A DNA stretch of 64,000 bases, from positions 120,169,454 to 120,233,453 of the forward strand of contig OV884009.1 of the NCBI GenBank assembly GCA_930367205.1, in the 5' to 3' direction. The position numbers and the translations under genes are program-made. This stretch comes from Acanthosoma haemorrhoidale. Taxonomy: Eukaryota > Arthropoda > Insecta > Hemiptera > Acanthosomatidae. Positions 1 to 10,879 of this stretch are shown piece after piece. The notes under the pieces were generated by a model that saw only the letters and a program-made list of their open reading frames with translations, had not been told where the DNA came from and searched no databases. The stretch's first letter is position 1; each line of letters begins with the position of its first letter.

Positions 1-2
1 AT

Positions 3-137
3 TTTAAAGAAGATAACTTAGAAACCGAAAATAAACTCTTATATTATGAACAAAAATTAATTAAAAATGATTTAGGTACACATAATAAAGAAAATAATGA
101 AAAAATTGACAATAATCAAGAGATCATTTTTGAATAA
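3..137 (+). CDS. C-terminal tail of an unidentified ORF entering from the left
   Basis: An open frame runs in from the window edge and ends at TAA 135-137. It gives about 44 residues, rich in Asn, Lys, Glu and Ile, with no recognisable motif. The composition resembles the Asn/Lys-rich products of the LTR retroelement near 58-61 kb, so it may be the tail of a retroelement protein, but that is inference from composition only. The 300 bases after it are AT-rich with no further frame. Confidence 0.3.
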   Translation, partial: FKEDNLETENKLLYYEQKLIKNDLGTHNKENNEKIDNNQEIIFE

Positions 138-454
138 TTTTTATGAAACAATGCCAAAAGTCTGATCATAGTGACTGAGGACAAATTTACTATAGAAACT
201 AAAACATAAATTTACAATATATTGTTAGACAATTATTAACCCAGATCAATAATCAACGATGGGATAATAAAGCAAAAATTAATATTAAAAAACAAATGAA
301 TAAAGAGAAATAGACAATCAAATAAAAACCCATCCCCATGAACACAACAATGGCATGGTGAAACTACAATCAATTTATTTAATGAAATTTAACCTGATTT
401 AAATGATACATTTGATCCCCCGATATGAAATAAAAAGTATACAGTCGACAACCC

Positions 455-1425
455 CAGTTATATATATTGGGACACTTCAACGTAGTTTGACGCAAAATTG
501 CGACGAGACCGATTGTATTTTGTGTGTTTAGGATCATCCTGAAAATGGAAAACAAAAACGAACATTATCGACACCTCATGCTTTTTTATTTTAAAAAAGG
601 CAAGAAAGCAGTGGAAACTTGCAGGAAGATATGCGCTGTATACGGAGAGGATGCTGTTACAGAACATGTGTGCCAGAATTGGTTTTCAAGATTTCGATCA
701 GGAAATTTTTCGGTTCAAGACGCACCTCGCTCTGGCCGGCCAACTGAGATTAACACCGACAAAGTGAAGGAATTAGTCGACACTAATCCCTGTCATACAA
801 CTAGGGAGATCTCAGTTATCCTCAAAATATCCAAATCGAGTGTTGAAAACCATCTGCATCAACTTGGCTACGTGAGCAGGCTCGATGTTTGGGTTCCCCA
901 TCAACTTAGTGAGGCTAACCTCGCACAAAGGATTTCCATCTGCGATTCATTGTGGAAACGGGAAGAATACGATCCTCTTTTGAAGAGAATGATGATAGGG
1001 AACGAAAAGTGGATCATCTATAACAATGTGGAGCGCAAACGCTCAAGGGGGATGCGGGGTGAATTACCACAAACAACCCCCAAAGCAGGACTTCACCCAT
1101 AGAAGGTTATGCTCTCAATTTGGTGGGATTGGAGGGGTGTTGTCTTTTACGAACTTCTTCCCTCGAACAGGACCATCAATTCGGATGTGTACTGTGACCA
1201 GCTGGACAAATTTAATGCAGCGATCCACAAAAAGCGTCTAGAACTAGCCAACCGTAAGGGGATTGTCTTCCATCACGACAATGTCAGACCGCACACTTCT
1301 TTGCAAACGCGGCAGAAGTTACTGGAGCTTGGTTGGGAAGTTTTGGCGCACCCTCATATTCGCCCGACCTTGCACCTTCAGATTTCCGCCTGTTTCGGTC
1401 TCTTCAAGATTAGCACCATAAAATT
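455..1425 (+). mobile_element. mariner element remnant, 3' truncated
   Basis: A Tc1/mariner-superfamily insertion recognised from its transposase. Leader-like sequence starts around 455 (TATATA followed by TTGGGACAC). The coding part stops abruptly just after the third catalytic region near 1415, so the last ~50 residues and the 3' terminal repeat are missing. No matching inverted repeat was found on the right, so the outer limits are approximate. The next recognised exon to the right is 2161-2263, so the element probably sits in an intron of that gene. Confidence 0.8.
545..1418 (+). pseudogene. mariner transposase, inactivated
   Basis: ATG at 545 opens a mariner-type transposase with an N-terminal helix-turn-helix region (residues ~1-110, including the conserved FSRFRSGNF and DAPRSGRP segments) and a DDE/D catalytic half. 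Three separate lesions are visible. The first catalytic Asp, in the family GDEKW motif, is Asn (AAC 1001-1003). TAG at 1100-1102 stops the frame. One base is lost near 1353, so the segment carrying the third Asp (SPDLAPSD) is in another frame. The second Asp survives (GAC 1277-1279, HDN motif). After the third-Asp block the C-terminus is absent. The family is certain; the protein cannot be functional. Confidence 0.9.
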
Positions 1426-2160
1426 ATGTACTTATTAACAAATTTGAAACATAAAGTTTGGCGTCTGTCAACTGTTTAAAAAAACACATGCGAAATCGTT
1501 ATGCAGTTGCATATAAATTGAGGCTCTGCTTATAACACTGTTGGGACATACACTGTGCTCTTCTCTAACTCAGGACCACTTCAAGCTTGCTACTATATTG
1601 TTTGATGTAGGTGCCAAATGAAAAATCACCTCGTCCACAGTGAGTCAAACACTCTGCAAAGAACGTTTGAATTCAACAATGCTGTATGTTGTTCCAGTTA
1701 CTTACTGCATTATTGCAGCTACTTTGCTATATAAATATGTTTAAAAAATACATCTTAACAAAAGAATATTTATGCTACCTCAAAGTACCCCAGGATATTT
1801 CATAGGACTTGTGAAGAATAGTTAACCTTCACATCAACTGGTTAATCCTGGTAAAAACCTTAAACTAGTTTTTAAAAATCAGAAATGTAAGAGAATCAAT
1901 TTCAGATAATCTGTTTTCTTCATCTAAGGTAAACATTAACTATGGAAAGCTTTAAAAACACATGTTACTGGATACTTCCTCTGAGAGCTCTTCTGGATAA
2001 ATTAAAAGAAAGAGAAATAACAATATCTCTTGATTCACTAGTCGTGTTAAAAAATATAATTAAAATACATATATATTTTGAATAAGTGAATAATAGTTAA
2101 ATTTATTCAAAGTAGTAAGTGCATAACATTGCTGTCTGTTCATGTTTATTTTCTTTGTAG
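1426..2160. other. AT-rich noncoding stretch, probably intronic
   Basis: No recognisable gene or repeat. It ends in a pyrimidine-rich tract and AG (2159-2160) that acts as acceptor for the exon at 2161. Confidence 0.5.
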
Positions 2161-2263
2161 GCTAATGCTGTCTGATGTAGCTTCTGAAATGTCGACTAAT
2201 TATTTAATTGATCATCAGGCACAGTTTTTACAAGAGCGTTTAGATAAAATAAAAGCCCTCCAG
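2161..2263 (+). CDS. internal coding exon of an unrecognised gene (gene 1)
   Basis: A 103-nt exon bounded by TTTCTTTGTAG and CAG|GTTAGT. After one base completing the previous codon it encodes 34 residues, beginning LMLSDVASEM and ending LDKIKALQ, and stops in phase 0. The mix of Gln, Glu, Leu and Lys with leucines at heptad-like spacing suggests an amphipathic, possibly coiled-coil helix. It joins in frame to the exon at 8258. Upstream exons lie outside the window or are not recognisable. I do not recognise the protein family. Confidence 0.6.
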
Positions 2264-3732
2264 GTTAGTATATAGTTTTATTTTATTTATTTCAAACAAA
2301 CTGTTGTTACTCAGCTTTGCTTAGGACTTTGAGGTTGTTCTGCTTTTCTGCCATAGTATTTTGAATGATAATAAACCATATTTGTGTCAAAGTTGATATG
2401 TAGTCAATTGGCAGATGGGCAACCAGGAATTTTGAAATATGACTCCCCACAGTAGTTTTTGTAAATAAATAAACAGTATTCATGCCAAATTATATGCAAA
2501 TCAGATGTAAAAACAGGAGCAGTGGGGTCTACATTGGGAGGAGGCAATACAGCAATGAATAATAGGTATTGACTGATCAGTATCTTTCCAATGATGATTA
2601 ATGTCCTGGAACTGATGATTTTCCTGTTGTGGAAGTCAGTGTATGAGAAAGCGAATCACCCAAGGCAGTATAGCTCTTGCAAAAGTAGGAGCACGGCTAA
2701 CACAATTGAGAGCATTAGGGAATATGTGGGGTAATCCATGCAAGTATGTGATTATGAATTTCGACATCTCTGCATTTGAATATGTGTGATGGGCTTTTAT
2801 TAAGCGGGAGTTGTATATTTTTTGGCATTAGAAATCTTTATGTACTAGTCTGCAGCTACTTAAGTCAACCAAGGGCAATCATCAAGTTAATTGTTATATT
2901 ATATATTGTTATGTACACATGTTATTCCACTGTAAGAATTTGTTTTATTATTTATAATATTTTATTATTTGTAAATTGTTTTATTGATTAAATGCCAGAA
3001 TAAGACCATCTAATATGTTCATTATAATTATTCTAAGGGGACCTAGTCTCAGAATAAATTTTGTTTTTTTTCATTTAATTGGTACACAAAATATTAAGTA
3101 AAGAAGATTATGATATCAGTTGGTTAATTTAGTACATATTTCTGTGGTTGTTGTACATACTTTTTAAAAATTAAAGTTAATTTGTCACTTTCTATTGAAA
3201 TATGAGAATTTGGTTTAAATGATTAACTGTGTGTCGGACTCTTGGATAGTTAGACTGAGAATAGTTTATTATAGTTTGTGTAGCTTATTTATTAATAACT
3301 TTTATAAAAAAAATTTTTGGAGTGCGCCACTTTTGTTGTGGGGCAATGTAGAATGCATTAATCATTCACTGACTAATAACGAATAGCTTCCGACTCTACT
3401 GGCTTCGTGAATCATTGCCATACTTAAAGTATGTATATTTGAATGACCTCGAGACATGTGTATACTTGTTGGAGCTTGATTGTAGAATTGTAGATTGTAC
3501 ACAATCATCATGTCATGAAATAGTGGTATTTCATAAAATGATTGGGCAATTTGAGCTGACGATCGAGGATTCTGAGAAATTCTACGATTGGGCTCCAACA
3601 TATTTATGTGCAATAGTTTCCCTTATATGTTAATGGAAATGTTTTCTGAAATACATATATTTAATTCATCTACAGTGTGTGTACTCACTATTTTAATTAA
3701 AGAATCTAGTATTGTCAAAAATTAAATAAACA
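2264..3732. other. intron sequence of gene 1, no feature recognised
   Basis: AT-rich. Short open frames here have no recognisable motif and atypical composition. It opens with GTTAGT at 2264. Nothing else is called. Confidence 0.45.
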
Positions 3733-3796
3733 TATTGGTTGCCAATCTTGGCGGGCTGCAGAACAGTTCTCGGGGGCCGTGTGTTTGACATGCCTG
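3733..3796 (+). mobile_element. hAT element 3' end remnant
   Basis: GC-rich sequence with GGCGGGCTGCAG and GGGGGCCGTGTGTTTGACATGCCTG-like order, ending TGCCTG at 3791-3796. It resembles the right end of many hAT transposons, which carry a GGCCCG-rich subterminal region and a terminal repeat ending in CTG. It stands out sharply from the AT-rich surroundings. No partner left end was found, so this is a fragment. Identification is by resemblance, including to the right end of the complete hAT at 21790. Confidence 0.45.
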
Positions 3797-4075
3797 TTTT
3801 ATACCATTAATATATAGTCCATTACATCATTCCATTACTTACCAGCCCATATAATGTTTATGGTGGTAATATCTGCACCCATTACCTACATAGGAGATAA
3901 ATACACCAAATACCATCATAACTAAACAGCTGGGGTTTATATGTAATAAAAAAAGTAAAATATGTACATATATTTGTATTTATTTCCACGGAAAGATTTA
4001 ACTAAACATAAGAGATATATAAAAACATAATTGCAATTATTTTAGTCCAAGTCATCAAAGTTTGATAATAACATC

Positions 4076-4112
<37 letters not shown>

Positions 4113-4116
4113 TACA
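4076..4116. repeat. (TA)n microsatellite
   Basis: About 40 bases of alternating T and A with one GT interruption. Confidence 0.95.
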
Positions 4117-4299
4117 TACAATATTTATATACTTTGTTTCCCCCCAGTATGTGTTTTAATTTTATCTTTAGATTTATTCCAATTTCTCCCGGTGATTTTT
4201 TTAATGGCACAGTTAATAATGGCGATGCTATCAATCTGACTCTAATTTCTAAAGTATTTAACTTTGTAAATAGTTTTTCCTTAGCTTAGATCTTTCAAT

Positions 4300-4640
4300 T
4301 ATCTTCTTAAGATAATCTTAGAAATGAGAGTTGTTAATTGTTGTTGTTGAAAAGGGATATCGACCATAACTAAAGCACGACACAAGTCTATCAACAATTG
4401 ACTCATGTGATGTGCAATCACCTGAAGGCGCAATAACATTAGCTTGCTTAAACCTTGACTTTCTTTCCTCGTTTTCTTTATGTTTTGATGTACCAATATG
4501 CTGAACATCTTGGAAACGTTGGCAGTTGAAACTATATAAAATTCTTGAATCGCTATTAAATGTTTTGTCAAGAAACTCACAAATGTACTTGACAACTTGG
4601 TCTCTTGTTTTTGCCAGCAGTCTTTGAATTATTAACCAAC
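4300..4640 (-). pseudogene. hAT transposase N-terminal fragment with BED-like finger, frameshifted
   Basis: On the - strand, one frame reads a segment with YICEFLDKTF and, further on, a His-rich QHIGTSKHKEN stretch. This resembles the BED-type zinc finger region of hAT transposases of the CGGBP1-like kind. A second frame then continues with DLCRALVMVDIPF, resembling the DLC.A...ADIP segment that follows the finger in those proteins. The two pieces are in different frames, so at least one indel separates them. There is no catalytic core. The family call rests on motif memory. Confidence 0.5.
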
Positions 4641-4737
4641 CACTTTTTTACAATTATTTTATAAAATCATGGCTTGAACTGAAGAGACAGATCAATGGTA
4701 ATAAAGAGTGTGAAGGTAAGGGGTTCCATATTGTAAT

Positions 4738-4843
4738 GTTATTCTTAACATTAAGAAATATTAAAGTTATTATTTAAGTTAATATTAAGAAATATTAAAA
4801 TTATGATTATTTAAGTTAATATAAGAAATATTAAACATAAATA
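4738..4843. repeat. short AT-rich tandem repeat (about 3 units)
   Basis: The segment TTAAGTTAATATTAAGAAA followed by ATATTAAA recurs three times with a spacing of roughly 35-40 bases and small indels. Confidence 0.6.
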
Positions 4844-7015
4844 TAAGGGTTAGATTCCGATAGAGGGTTTAGATAAGGATGTGGAGATAAGAGATAGCAG
4901 AAATAAGAACACAGACCAATAGGAACAGTCCATGATAGTGATTTGGGTCGAAGTGGGAAATAGTGATTTAAGGTAGCTGGGAAAGAGATAGGACCTGTTA
5001 TAGTAAGGGCAACTGAAGAAGGAGAGCCAGATGCTATAAGAAAAAGTATGCTGACAGACATGGTTATGAGTTAGAAGCATTAAGGGATGAGATCAGATTC
5101 CACTCTTGAAGTATATCGGGCATGTGATAGAAGAAGAGCTCAACAAAGCAGATGAAAGACTTCTCCTTTCAACGAGTTTAACACCTGTATGTGAGTCCGT
5201 ATTTTAGATGCCAAGGTAAATATCGAAATAAATCTGAAGTTCTCCGCTGTTAGAGACAGTTTAAGCGTTAATAATTAATGTTCGATATAAGAGTAATAAT
5301 GTTTAGGATAGTTAAAGGTTAAATATATAAAAGTACGAATGTTAGTTTGTCAGAACCCAACCTGTGAGTTTTTTTAATATAATATTAATAAAGTTGGTTT
5401 TTGATTATTAATATCCTGACTAGTAAATAACACTTCAACATATTTAGAAAAGTAAACAATTATCTGTCTAATTATCCAAGAAAATCAAGAATTTGAACTG
5501 TTCCAAGAATCTGACACACAATTTATCATTTATCCAAGCTGCATCTTTCAAAGTACACAATTCACAGTCTAATTATAGAAATAAGTTAGGCCACCTGCTC
5601 CAAGAATCCAACACACAGATTGGAAAAGGGATGAATTAATTATAACTTTAAAAAAGTATGTAGAACTCTCAAAGAAATATGCAACAAAAATGTAAGAATA
5701 TGTAAGAAATATTTTAAAATATGTGTTGTCACTGAAATAGGTAATATATTTAAATGAAATTAACCTAAATTTACTTCAAATGGTTTAGTGAGTATAGTGA
5801 TTGATAGTACAGCTAATATTTTCTGATTAGTTTATAATTAATAATTTTGGTCTTGGGAAAATATGTAAGTACATATAAACCCAGCCTTAGTGATTATACT
5901 CTAAAATATTACTCCTTTTTAATTTGTCTTCACACCTGCTTGGTGTTCCCTTGTGTGTACTAGATACTACATTGTGTTTGGGTGGCTCGTGAATGAAGGA
6001 AGCAAGTCATCTAAATAAATGAAATGAATGGAAATGTCTTAGATAAATATATCTTTTAGTTTAATAAATGATCCTCCGCTAGGGGTGGTGTTTTTTTCGT
6101 CAAATGAACAGGACCCAGGCCAAATCTAAGAGTATGCAGCCTCTGGTTTTGGTTCAAATATTGGCTAATAGACCAATTGGCTGAAACGAAGAGTAGTAGT
6201 GCAAACGTGGCCAGAAAATTCTTGATCAAGCCAGACCAAATCAAAAAAAAATAAAAGGTAACAAAAATTTCAAATTCAAGCCAAGTCAAACACAATTTCG
6301 AAAAACAATTATAAAATCCTTGGTCAAAACAAAAAAATACAGTAAGTAGCAGTATGAAAGTGAAGTAGGTGTAGGCGTAGCGTGGTTAGAAGATGGTAGG
6401 GAACTGAGAGGACGAAGGTGATAACATTTGAGAGTAGGGGAAACTGTTGGGAACGGTAGTGACGCCCTGCTGCCAGCTTTATCGAGGAGGGTCGGTTCTC
6501 AGTCCCCCTACCTGCCCATATGTGGCAACACTGCGCCAAGTAGCCCCTTCATCCCAGGTGTCTAATTTAATGATGACGACTATGGTGATTTAAAACTTTC
6601 AAGTGTAAGATAGTGATACATTGTTGTGATTCTTACAGTTCACAATAAATTTCTTAATATTTTATTTATTAAGAAGTAAAAAAGTAAACTTCAGAACGAA
6701 TAACAGTTTATTTTAAATGAATATATATCTTAGGGTTCATAATAATTTTTAGTGCTTACATAAGGTTACTCTTTTAATGTTTCTCAATTGAATATAAAAA
6801 TGATAAATACTTAATAAAAACATGAATATTCTGCTCTGTTGTGTGGTGTATGATGTTCTTTTTCCTGGTTTCTGGGTAGTCAAACTCGAATCTCTATCTA
6901 TGATAATGCTTTCTCAAAATGTGGCCACTCGACCACAACTACAACACCAGACCTTATGGCCCCAGAATCACTAACAATTCAGATATCATTCCCAAGGGCT
7001 AAAAAAGAGAGAGTG
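4844..7015. other. intron sequence of gene 1 with a possible LTR-like segment
   Basis: No gene is recognised. Around 5290-5450 there is a TATA-like ATATATAAAAG, a polyadenylation-like AATAAAG and a run ending CACTTCAACA, an order seen in short LTRs. No paired copy is present in the window, so this is only a possibility. Confidence 0.3.
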
Positions 7016-7017
7016 AG

Positions 7018-7260
7018 GTTTTTTTTTTTTTTGTTTCACAGCCCCTTTATTCAAAAAATTTTTTACAAACAAATAAACAATAACATAGACAAATTGAGCA
7101 AAGAGTGAGGGGTTTTTTCCACCTGCCATATATAGTAGGCTATCCCCACTACAAAAACGGATTTTTTCCGATGAGCCATCGGGAGTCCTTGTGTCTACCT
7201 GCATTTTATTATTACCAAAGGTCATAATTAAGGGCCTGGCCTTTCCACTGAGGTGTGCCT
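7018..7260 (-). mobile_element. poly(A)-tailed retroelement 3' end
   Basis: On the - strand a short open frame runs into a segment containing AATAAAG, then GGGCTGTGAAAC, and ends in a run of 14 A (T run at 7019-7032 on +). A polyadenylation signal close before a pure A tract is the signature of a retroposed 3' end. The coding fragment (about 69 residues) has no motif I can assign. Confidence 0.45.
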
Positions 7261-8257
7261 TTTCAGGGTCTTGGGCTTTATTGTTGGGCTTTACTGGCTT
7301 GGGTCAGGTCAAAACACTCTTCTTTTCACTACCCTTTAGCAATACATATTTTTAAAGCAGTCCAATAAATAATTTGCTAATAATAAGAATTGTTACATTA
7401 TTCATGTTCAAACTTTCGTTGTGAAAAAAAGGAAAAGAAACCATTAAAAACTAGTTTCAACCACTGAAGTTACAAGCAAATTTTCTATGTCTGCTAAAGA
7501 TTTTTTTAAAGCCTGTAAATTTTATCATTGTCAGTATTTCTTGATTAGAAAGTAATAAGTCAGAAGTGATGAGCGTGTCTCCACCACATGGCTTTCTTTG
7601 AACCTGAATGGAATCTGCCATGTTTGGATTGGCATGCCAGTAGACAGTGGAAATTGTGCGCAAGATAACAGGACATGTACAAAAGGATTTTGTATGCCTG
7701 AATTTGTATGCAGCCCTCCAAAAGCTTACACAGATCATATAGGAAAACAAAGTTAAGAATAGGAGTCAAAAGGCACTCTCATGTTTCACCACTTTCAACC
7801 TGAATGAAATAAGAAATACCTTACTTACTTTTGACAGCTGATATTGTATTATAAAATAATGTATGTAATTTATATTTTTATACCTAGATGTTTTGCACAT
7901 TCTTCCTTCTTTACTCATATTCACTATCTTGTATGTTTAAATTTTACTGTTCTCTTTGCAAATAAGATTTATACAAACTCTATAGCTACAATCTTATAAA
8001 TGAGTAACCACTGTAAGTTTTTTATAACAATTTATTTATATAATTACTTACTAGAATGTTTAATTTTTTTTATTGAGTTATTCATTTTATCTTGATTTTT
8101 CTTTCTTGATGTAGTATTTCTTTTTTGTTTGGCTGAACTGAATTTATTTATTTTTTACGTTATTATTTTTCATGGGTATTTGGTCGTTGAATAATTTCTA
8201 TTCCCATATTTTTTCTATCTTTATTTCTAAAATTATAATGTCATCCTTTTTTTGCAG

Positions 8258-8527
8258 TATACATTGTTGAGAAAAGAAGATAGCTCAGTCATAAAAAATG
8301 AAATGTCTGACCCTGTACATTGTTCTCTCAACCCTGGTACTGAAAAAGATTCAACATTATGTATTCCTAATTCAAGTGGATTCTCAACTTGGCTAGAAAA
8401 CAATGAACAGAATGATGAAGCATATAGTAAACAGTTACATTCTGAATTAGAGAATATTATGGCTAAGTTAAATTGTATGCTAGAATCAAATCTCTCTTTG
8501 AATGAAGATAGCTTATTATCGAAATAA
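8258..8527 (+). CDS. terminal coding exon of gene 1
   Basis: Preceded by CCTTTTTTTGCAG (AG at 8256-8257) and opening in phase 0, matching the phase in which 2161-2263 ends. It encodes 89 residues and stops at TAA 8525-8527. The product is acidic and Ser/Asn-rich, with a final stretch (around ELENIMAKLN) that could form a short helix. There are no catalytic motifs, membrane segments or zinc ligands. Two good splice sites in matching phase and an uninterrupted frame in AT-rich DNA support a real exon. Several ATTAAA-type signals follow within ~300 bases (for example near 8767), but none can be chosen confidently. Function unknown. Confidence 0.6.
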   Translation, partial: YTLLRKEDSSVIKNEMSDPVHCSLNPGTEKDSTLCIPNSSGFSTWLENNEQNDEAYSKQLHSELENIMAKLNCMLESNLSLNEDSLLSK

Positions 8528-9545
8528 TATCATTATGCTACTGCCACGGCAGGAAATTTTCATAAAATATAAGTTCCTTCACAAAAATAAGTTAATTCAT
8601 TTGATCCATTTTATTTCAAACTGAATCTAGCAATTTCTTAAGAAAAATAAGTACAATTTATGTAAAAAAGAAAAACTTCAGTAAGAGCTTTCATGGAACC
8701 AAAGCACTTCTCTGAATGGGAAGTTAAAAACACACCTATGCATGTTAATTCTGTATTTTATGTGTCATTAAAAACTAAAAGTTTCATTTTGAAGAATTTA
8801 ATGAAAATTTGATATTAAATTAAAAAAAAATTATTGTAATGAGGTTTTAAGCATTAGGTTTTTATACAATTAATAATAATAATTAAATTCCTAAACACAA
8901 GACAGCATAAACTTAACTATTTCCAATCAAGGAATGTATAGAAGTAAAACTTCTCAGATATGAATATATTGTTACAGGTAAGATATTTACTTAATATGAT
9001 TAAGTATCCTTGCAGTCCACTAATTATCTCAGGATTCTTACAAGAGCATAGCTTTGTGTCATTTCTAACAAAGGTTTATTGCAAATCCATGAAAAGCTGA
9101 AAGTTTTTTCTTAACATTTATTGAAAAAAGAAAATGTGATTAGTTACTTGTAGCCTTTATTTGCTGTTGTTAGACTACTCTAATTTCCCCATCAATTCTT
9201 TGAATCTACAATTTACGTTGCTAGTTTTGATTGAATGGGACAATTGTGTATGCATTAAGATAAAGCAATAACTCTGTGTAGTTTAAACAGGGCAACATCT
9301 AATATTAGTCAGGGCAGTCAGATTTCTCTAAGGAGATATGCCTGTTCTAATACTGGTAATTGTGGTTCATCTATATTTGCCAATATTTAGGACAAAAATC
9401 AATTTATAACAGCTTCACATTATTCTACACTTACAGATATTCTCAGAGACTGAGTTTCTTTGTTAAAAAACCAAATGCCCACACAATATATGAAATAAAT
9501 ACAGATAAGGGCTGGTTGAAATGATGAGTGGATTACATATAGTGA
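8528..9545. other. 3' flank of gene 1
   Basis: AT-rich, presumably 3'UTR followed by intergenic DNA. No open frame with motifs was found. Confidence 0.4.
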
Positions 9546-9935
9546 CATTCATGCTGCTATTGATCAACAAAATTAACAGTCATAATTCTTCTAGATTTGA
9601 TTAACAGTTCTCCTTCCCAAGTTAAAATCATTAATCTTCTCCGATAGCTCTATTCGCTGTTTTGATCATTTCTTTTAACTGTTCATTAGCAGTTACTATC
9701 CCTAATCAACCCTTATTTGCTTCCCTCACTCTTTCATCGGCTGTAGCCCAGGGATCAAGCATTTATCCCCTTCTTTTTAGTTGTTACATAAACGATCTCC
9801 CTAACTCTATTCATCATTGTCCCCATCACCATTACACTTACGACTCCCAAATCTGTTTATCATTCCCCCCTCTGATTTATTTGCTGTGTTTACAAAGATT
9901 CAGGGAGACCTAGTCGGATCAATGCCTGGGTAAAC
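9546..9935 (+). pseudogene. LINE reverse transcriptase fragment (same family as 10880-12420)
   Basis: The + strand carries a decayed reverse transcriptase palm: a segment like AQGSSIYPLLFSCYINDLPNS corresponds to the PQGSxLGPLLF...INDLP block of non-LTR elements. It is followed by YTYDSQI, where an active element would have YADD, so the catalytic aspartates are lost. Upstream, GCTATTGATCAACAAA and downstream, GGATCAATGCCTGGG match the - strand copy at 10880-12420 in order, so both belong to one CR1/L2-like family. 5' truncated. Confidence 0.7.
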
Positions 9936-9944
9936 TTTATTTAT

Positions 9945-10420
9945 TACACTTCCAGTTTAATCAAATTCCTAATTTTTAATTGTTCATCTGTATTTTCATC
10001 CAATTCTAATCCTGGATTTCTGCTTAGCCAGTCTGCTTCCAAATTTGTTTTTCCTGGAGCATATTTTATTTCAATTTAATATTTCAATAGATAATATGTT
10101 TAATCACCCAGTTCTTCATCAGTTCCAGATTTCAGATTCATGTTTTCTAGCAGTTTGGGATCTGAATAAACTGTAAATGATTTACCTATCAACCAGTACT
10201 GCCAGTATCTCACTGCTTCTTTGATAGCTAAACATTCTAGGTATTATATTGCTTTCATTTAATTATTTTGAAAAGTGATCCACTGGTTTTTCTTTTCCAT
10301 CAGGCTGTCTGTTTCAAAATGGTTCCAAAACCTCCCAAAGAAGCATCTTAATAAATATTGATCAACAATTTCCAGAACTGGGTGGGAGCGTGAGCATAGC
10401 AGGCTTAAGCTTTTTAACTA
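9945..10420 (-). pseudogene. Ty3/gypsy RNase H fragment
   Basis: Reading the - strand from about 10420 down, broken frames give GGFGTILKQT, KPVDHFSK, REALAV-like, RYWQYWLIGKSF, VYSDPKLLENMN and YAPGKTNLEADWLSRNP. This is the usual order of the RNase H domain following a Ty3/gypsy reverse transcriptase. Several stops and indels interrupt it. The rest of pol is not adjacent. It lies between the two oppositely oriented LINE copies. Confidence 0.65.
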
Positions 10421-10879
10421 AGAAGAAATACATTTTCTTTACATACATAAATACTTTTTTTAATTTATTTCTCCCAGTTTCGGGAGTGGTACTTCATAAA
10501 GGTCAATTTCCACACAAGTTCAGCAAATACTCATTCGTGTAGTATCAAACAGCAGGGATAATTAGAATATGGGACAACAATGACTATGAATAACAATATT
10601 GTTCAAGACAATGTCAAATAAAGCATTAGCCTCTGTAAGAAAAATAAATAATAAAATAAGATTATTTAACTGTATTAACAAATAAAGTCATAGATGGATC
10701 CACATACAAAAAAAAAAAAAACTCGATGAAGAAATCTGTACTATACAATACGACATTAAATGAAAAATGAATGAAAAAAAAACAGTAACATACAAGCTAA
10801 ATATACAATAGTAAAAACCAAAGATGCCAGCCAAACATCTCTCTCTAGATGTATAAACATAGTAGACAATGAGATAAAA

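Noticed and set aside
4062..4289. Small protein beginning with Ile/Tyr repeats
   Set aside because: The start is the (TA)n microsatellite.
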